From: Streptomyces sp. NRRL WC-3742
Lineage (GTDB): Bacteria > Actinomycetota > Actinomycetes > Streptomycetales > Streptomycetaceae
Assembly (NCBI RefSeq): GCF_000720635.1
Contig: NZ_JOCF01000076.1
Location: 1 to 39,397, forward strand
DNA: 39,397 nucleotides
Reading direction: 5' to 3'
Both the position numbers and the translations under genes were made by a program. How positions within the stretch are numbered: position 1 is the stretch's first letter; every line of letters begins with the position of its first letter. The notes below the pieces were generated by a model. The model saw only the letters and a program-made list of their open reading frames with translations, searched no databases and had not been told where the DNA came from. Of the stretch, positions 34,471 to 39,397 are shown piece after piece.

Positions 34471-35352
34471 TCAGAGGCGGCGCAGGACGGCGACGACCTT
34501 GCCCAGGATGGTCGCGTTGTCGCCGTTGATCGGCTCGTACGCCGGGTTGTGCGGCATCAGCCAGATCCGGCCGTCCTCGCGCTTGAGGCGCTTGATGGTG
34601 GCCTCACCGTCGATCATGGCGGCCACGATGTCGCCGTTCTCGGCGACGGGCTGGCGGCGCACGGTGACCCAGTCGCCGTCGCAGATGGCGGCCTCGATCA
34701 TCGAGTCCCCACGCACGGTGAGCGCGAACAGCTCGCCCTCGCCGACGAGCTGGCGCGGCAGCGGGAAGACGTCCTCGACCGTCTGCTCGGCGAGGATGGG
34801 CCCGCCGGCGGCGATCCGGCCGACCAGCGGCACGTACGAGGTGGAGGGGCGCCCGGCCGTCTCGGCGGTGTTGGGGCGGGCCACCTCGACGCCGCGGACC
34901 TCGTAGGCGCGGGGCCGGTGCGGGTCCCTGCGCAGGAAGCCCTTGCGCTCCAGCGCCATCAGCTGGTGGGCGACGGAGGAGGTGCTGGACAGGCCCACGG
35001 CCTGGCCGATCTCGCGCATGGACGGCGGGTACCCCCGGCGCTGGACGGAGTCGCGGATGACCTCGATCACGCGCCGCTGGCGCTCGGTGAGGCCCGCCTC
35101 GTCCGTGCGGATGCCGGGGGGGCGCCCGGGTAGGGCGCGGGCGGGGGAATGATGGGTCTCGTCCATGGCGGGGGAGTGCTCGATCGGCTGGTCGGGGACA
35201 CGGCCCGTGCCGGAGACGGCCGCTCCGGAGAGGCGGTGTTCTTCGCTACGGTCCATATTGTCGTCCACACCCTGCGGATTCGTGGTGCGCTGCCCCACCT
35301 TGAACTGGGAGTGTTCCTGCACCGGGATGGTGTTGCTCTCGATCGTGTTCAC
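34471..35352 (-). CDS. lexA: LexA repressor
   Basis: This SOS repressor is cleaved on RecA* activation. The winged helix (about 86-152) includes [34 protein letters not shown]. The cleavage site is Ala182-Gly183 in [13 protein letters not shown], with catalytic Ser217 in GDSMIEAA and Lys254 in GEATIKRL. I start at the GTG at 35352 because GAGAGGGG lies five bases upstream. That gives 293 residues with a polar extension of about 85 residues before the DNA-binding domain. A start at Met63 (35166) would give about 231 residues, near the usual streptomycete length, but has no ribosome-binding site. A LexA box lies 70 bp upstream, so autoregulation is expected. Confidence 0.96.
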   Translation of the reverse strand: MNTIESNTIPVQEHSQFKVGQRTTNPQGVDDNMDRSEEHRLSGAAVSGTGRVPDQPIEHSPAMDETHHSPARALPGRPPGIRTDEAGLTERQRRVIEVIRDSVQRRGYPPSMREIGQAVGLSSTSSVAHQLMALERKGFLRRDPHRPRAYEVRGVEVARPNTAETAGRPSTSYVPLVGRIAAGGPILAEQTVEDVFPLPRQLVGEGELFALTVRGDSMIEAAICDGDWVTVRRQPVAENGDIVAAMIDGEATIKRLKREDGRIWLMPHNPAYEPINGDNATILGKVVAVLRRL

Positions 35353-35421
35353 GGCGGCCCCTCTCGACGGCTGTCCTCTCCCCTTTTCCAGCCCAACGCA
35401 CCTCCTATCGAAAGGTTGCGC

Positions 35422-35435
35422 CAAACACACGTTCG
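35422..35435 (-). promoter_or_regulatory. LexA box upstream of lexA
   Basis: On the minus strand the site reads CGAACGTGTGTTTG, matching the Gram-positive SOS box CGAACRNRYGTTYC at all positions but the last. It lies 70 bp upstream of the lexA start and implies autorepression. Confidence 0.75.
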
Positions 35436-35562
35436 AGTGAATTATTCGGGAGTTGGCTGACTCGATCAAGGCTTTGTTGTACATCGATTAAGTGTTCGAC
35501 CGGAAGTCGACTTCGGAAGTCTAATCTCCACTCGACACGCCAGGGGTGCCACCTCCCCCGAA

Positions 35563-35578
35563 GACCTAGATGTAGTGG
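35563..35578. promoter_or_regulatory. NrdR box 1 upstream of nrdR-nrdJ
   Basis: The 16-bp site, CCACTACATCTAGGTC on the minus strand, follows the NrdR box (acaCwATATwGtgt-type), with 8 of 10 core positions in CTACATCTAG. TACAGT (35580-35585), a possible -10 element, directly follows, so bound NrdR could block RNA polymerase. Confidence 0.72.
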
Positions 35579-35593
35579 CTACAGTCCTCCCCG

Positions 35594-35609
35594 TGCCCAG
35601 TGGTAGTGG
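35594..35609. promoter_or_regulatory. NrdR box 2, 31 bp from box 1
   Basis: The second, weaker site reads CCACTACCACTGGGCA on the minus strand and shares CCACTAC with box 1. The 31-bp offset equals three helical turns, the spacing expected for paired NrdR boxes. A further promoter candidate (TTGCCG 35628-35633, TAGACT 35653-35658) lies downstream, nearer to nrdR. The remainder of 35353-35697 is regulatory and holds no gene. Confidence 0.6.
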
Positions 35610-35697
35610 TCGCGGCGCATGATCAGCTTGCCGAGGCCCGGGGCACATCGCATAGACTCAACCGGTCCGCACGTCCTGCCAGGGAGGGATCTCTCAG

Positions 35698-36195
35698 GTG
35701 CACTGCCCCTTCTGCCGGCACTCCGACAGCCGCGTTGTCGACAGCCGGACCACCGAGGACGGCAGCTCCATCCGACGCCGCCGGCAGTGCCCGGACTGCG
35801 GCCGCCGCTTCACCACCGTGGAGACGGCCGCGCTGATGGTCATCAAGCGCAGCGGCGTGACGGAACCGTTCTCGCGGCAGAAGGTGATCACCGGCGTCCG
35901 CAAGGCGTGCCAGGGCCGCCCTGTCACCGAGGACGCGCTCGCACAGCTCGGCCAGCGGGTCGAGGAGTGCCTGCGCGGCAGCGGCAGCGCGGAGCTGACC
36001 ACCCACGACGTCGGGCTGGCCATACTCGGCCCGCTCAAGGACCTCGACGTGGTCGCCTACCTGCGCTTCGCCAGCGTGTACCAGGCGTACGACGGACTGG
36101 AAGACTTCGAGGCCGCCATCGCGGAACTCCGCGCCGAGCGGTCGATCTCCGAGGGGGAGGACACCTGCGTGCCCGTCCCCGCCCCCGCGCCCTAA
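35698..36195 (+). CDS. nrdR: NrdR, transcriptional repressor of ribonucleotide reductase genes
   Basis: This 165-residue repressor has an N-terminal zinc ribbon (CPFC at 3-6, CPDC at 31-34) followed by an ATP-cone domain ([24 protein letters not shown] onwards, about 48-135) that senses ATP/dATP. It represses its own operon and other nrd operons. The GTG at 35698 is preceded by GGGAGGG. nrdJ follows after 204 bases on the same strand, as in other streptomycetes, and the two NrdR boxes upstream imply autoregulation. Confidence 0.97.
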   Translation: MHCPFCRHSDSRVVDSRTTEDGSSIRRRRQCPDCGRRFTTVETAALMVIKRSGVTEPFSRQKVITGVRKACQGRPVTEDALAQLGQRVEECLRGSGSAELTTHDVGLAILGPLKDLDVVAYLRFASVYQAYDGLEDFEAAIAELRAERSISEGEDTCVPVPAPAP

Positions 36196-36399
36196 CCGGC
36201 GCAGCCCCGGCCCCATCGCGGGCCACCCCGCACCACGACGGCCCCTCGGGGCCCCGCGCGCCCGAAACCGGGGCGCAGAACATCACAAACCGTGCGCAAG
36301 CAGGCGAGGCTCCGGCTGCCCGCACACCGGAAGAACGAACCAGCGGTGCCCGGACTTTTCAGGGCACTTCGGGCGTTTGCCCAGGAGGAGGAGCGAGAA

Positions 36400-39288
<2,889 letters not shown>

Positions 39289-39304
39289 TATCGGCTACAC
39301 CCCC

Positions 39305-39339
39305 GGGGGGGGGGGGGGGGGGCCTCCGCCCCCCCCCCC
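39305..39339. terminator. G18/C11 hairpin, terminator of nrdJ
   Basis: A run of 18 G (39305-39322) faces a run of 11 C (39329-39339) across CCTCCG, giving a G:C stem of up to 11 bp. It starts 16 bases after the nrdJ stop and is followed by a pyrimidine-rich stretch. Long homopolymers like these are error-prone in sequencing, so the exact lengths may be wrong. Confidence 0.7.
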
Positions 39340-39352
39340 GCCTCTTCTTGTT

Positions 39353-39397
39353 GTCAACCAGGGTTGACGCCACGGGGAGGTGTCAACCATAGTTGAC
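39353..39397. promoter_or_regulatory. Two operator-like inverted repeats at the right edge
   Basis: GTCAACCAGGGTTGAC (39353-39368) and GTCAACCATAGTTGAC (39382-39397) are 7-bp and 6-bp inverted repeats with short centres. They are 29 bp apart from start to start. They look like sites for a dimeric helix-turn-helix regulator of the MarR/PadR kind. The gene they would serve is beyond the window. Confidence 0.5.

Noticed and set aside
36196..36399. Cobalamin riboswitch before nrdJ
   Set aside because: No B12-box-like conserved segment or plausible multi-stem leader is visible in the nrdR-nrdJ gap or before nrdR. Such switches are known for the other streptomycete reductase operon, not this one.

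Overview
The window is a gene-dense, very GC-rich stretch of an actinomycete chromosome. The family is almost certainly Streptomycetaceae (Streptomyces or Kitasatospora). Evidence: extreme third-position GC, many GTG and TTG starts, leaderless-type promoters, and the neighbourhood recA-recX / gluABCD-gluRK / miaB-miaA-dapF / rshA-hflX / dinG-lexA-nrdR-nrdJ. As far as I remember, this is the order of the corresponding core region of S. coelicolor. I see no insertion sequence, prophage, tRNA, rRNA or CRISPR array.

Layout. 1-5.3 kb, plus strand: a secreted subtilase, a DUF3046 protein, an AI-2E/PerM-type membrane protein, then recA-recX with a LexA box and a PafBC-type promoter. 5.4-10.5 kb, minus strand: an FAD aromatic monooxygenase and the glutamate ABC transporter gluABCD. 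10.7-13.1 kb: the divergent two-component pair gluR-gluK behind a 10-bp tandem repeat. 13.2-22.2 kb: a TAXI-type binding protein, miaB, an extradiol-dioxygenase-like protein, a small MT0933-type helical protein, miaA, a small membrane protein, dapF and the RelA/SpoT homologue rshA. 22.4-26.3 kb: hflX, converging on two paralogous secreted trypsin-like lipoproteins. 26.3-32.2 kb: a four-gene NRPS-independent siderophore operon behind an iron box. 32.2-39.3 kb: dinG, lexA (reverse), nrdR and nrdJ.

How it fits together. The two ends form a DNA-damage and dNTP-supply theme. recA carries both a LexA box and a PafBC-type promoter, dinG carries a matching PafBC-type promoter buried in the end of the siderophore operon, lexA has its own box, and nrdR-nrdJ has two NrdR boxes 31 bp apart. 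The siderophore operon has the gene content of iucABCD (two synthetases, an acyltransferase, an N-hydroxylase) and no decarboxylase. An aerobactin-like citrate hydroxamate is therefore a reasonable hypothesis.

Most unusual observations: (1) short, degenerate tandem repeats of 8, 9, 9, 13 and about 19 bp lie across the stop codons of five separate genes, and an in-frame 15-bp repeat lies inside the siderophore acyltransferase; (2) one of the two paralogous trypsin-like lipoproteins has Asp in place of the catalytic Ser; (3) a PafBC-like dinG promoter sits inside an iron-regulated siderophore gene; (4) RshA has an intact hydrolase site but an eroded synthetase site; (5) a G18/C11 hairpin is followed by two operator-like inverted repeats at the right edge.
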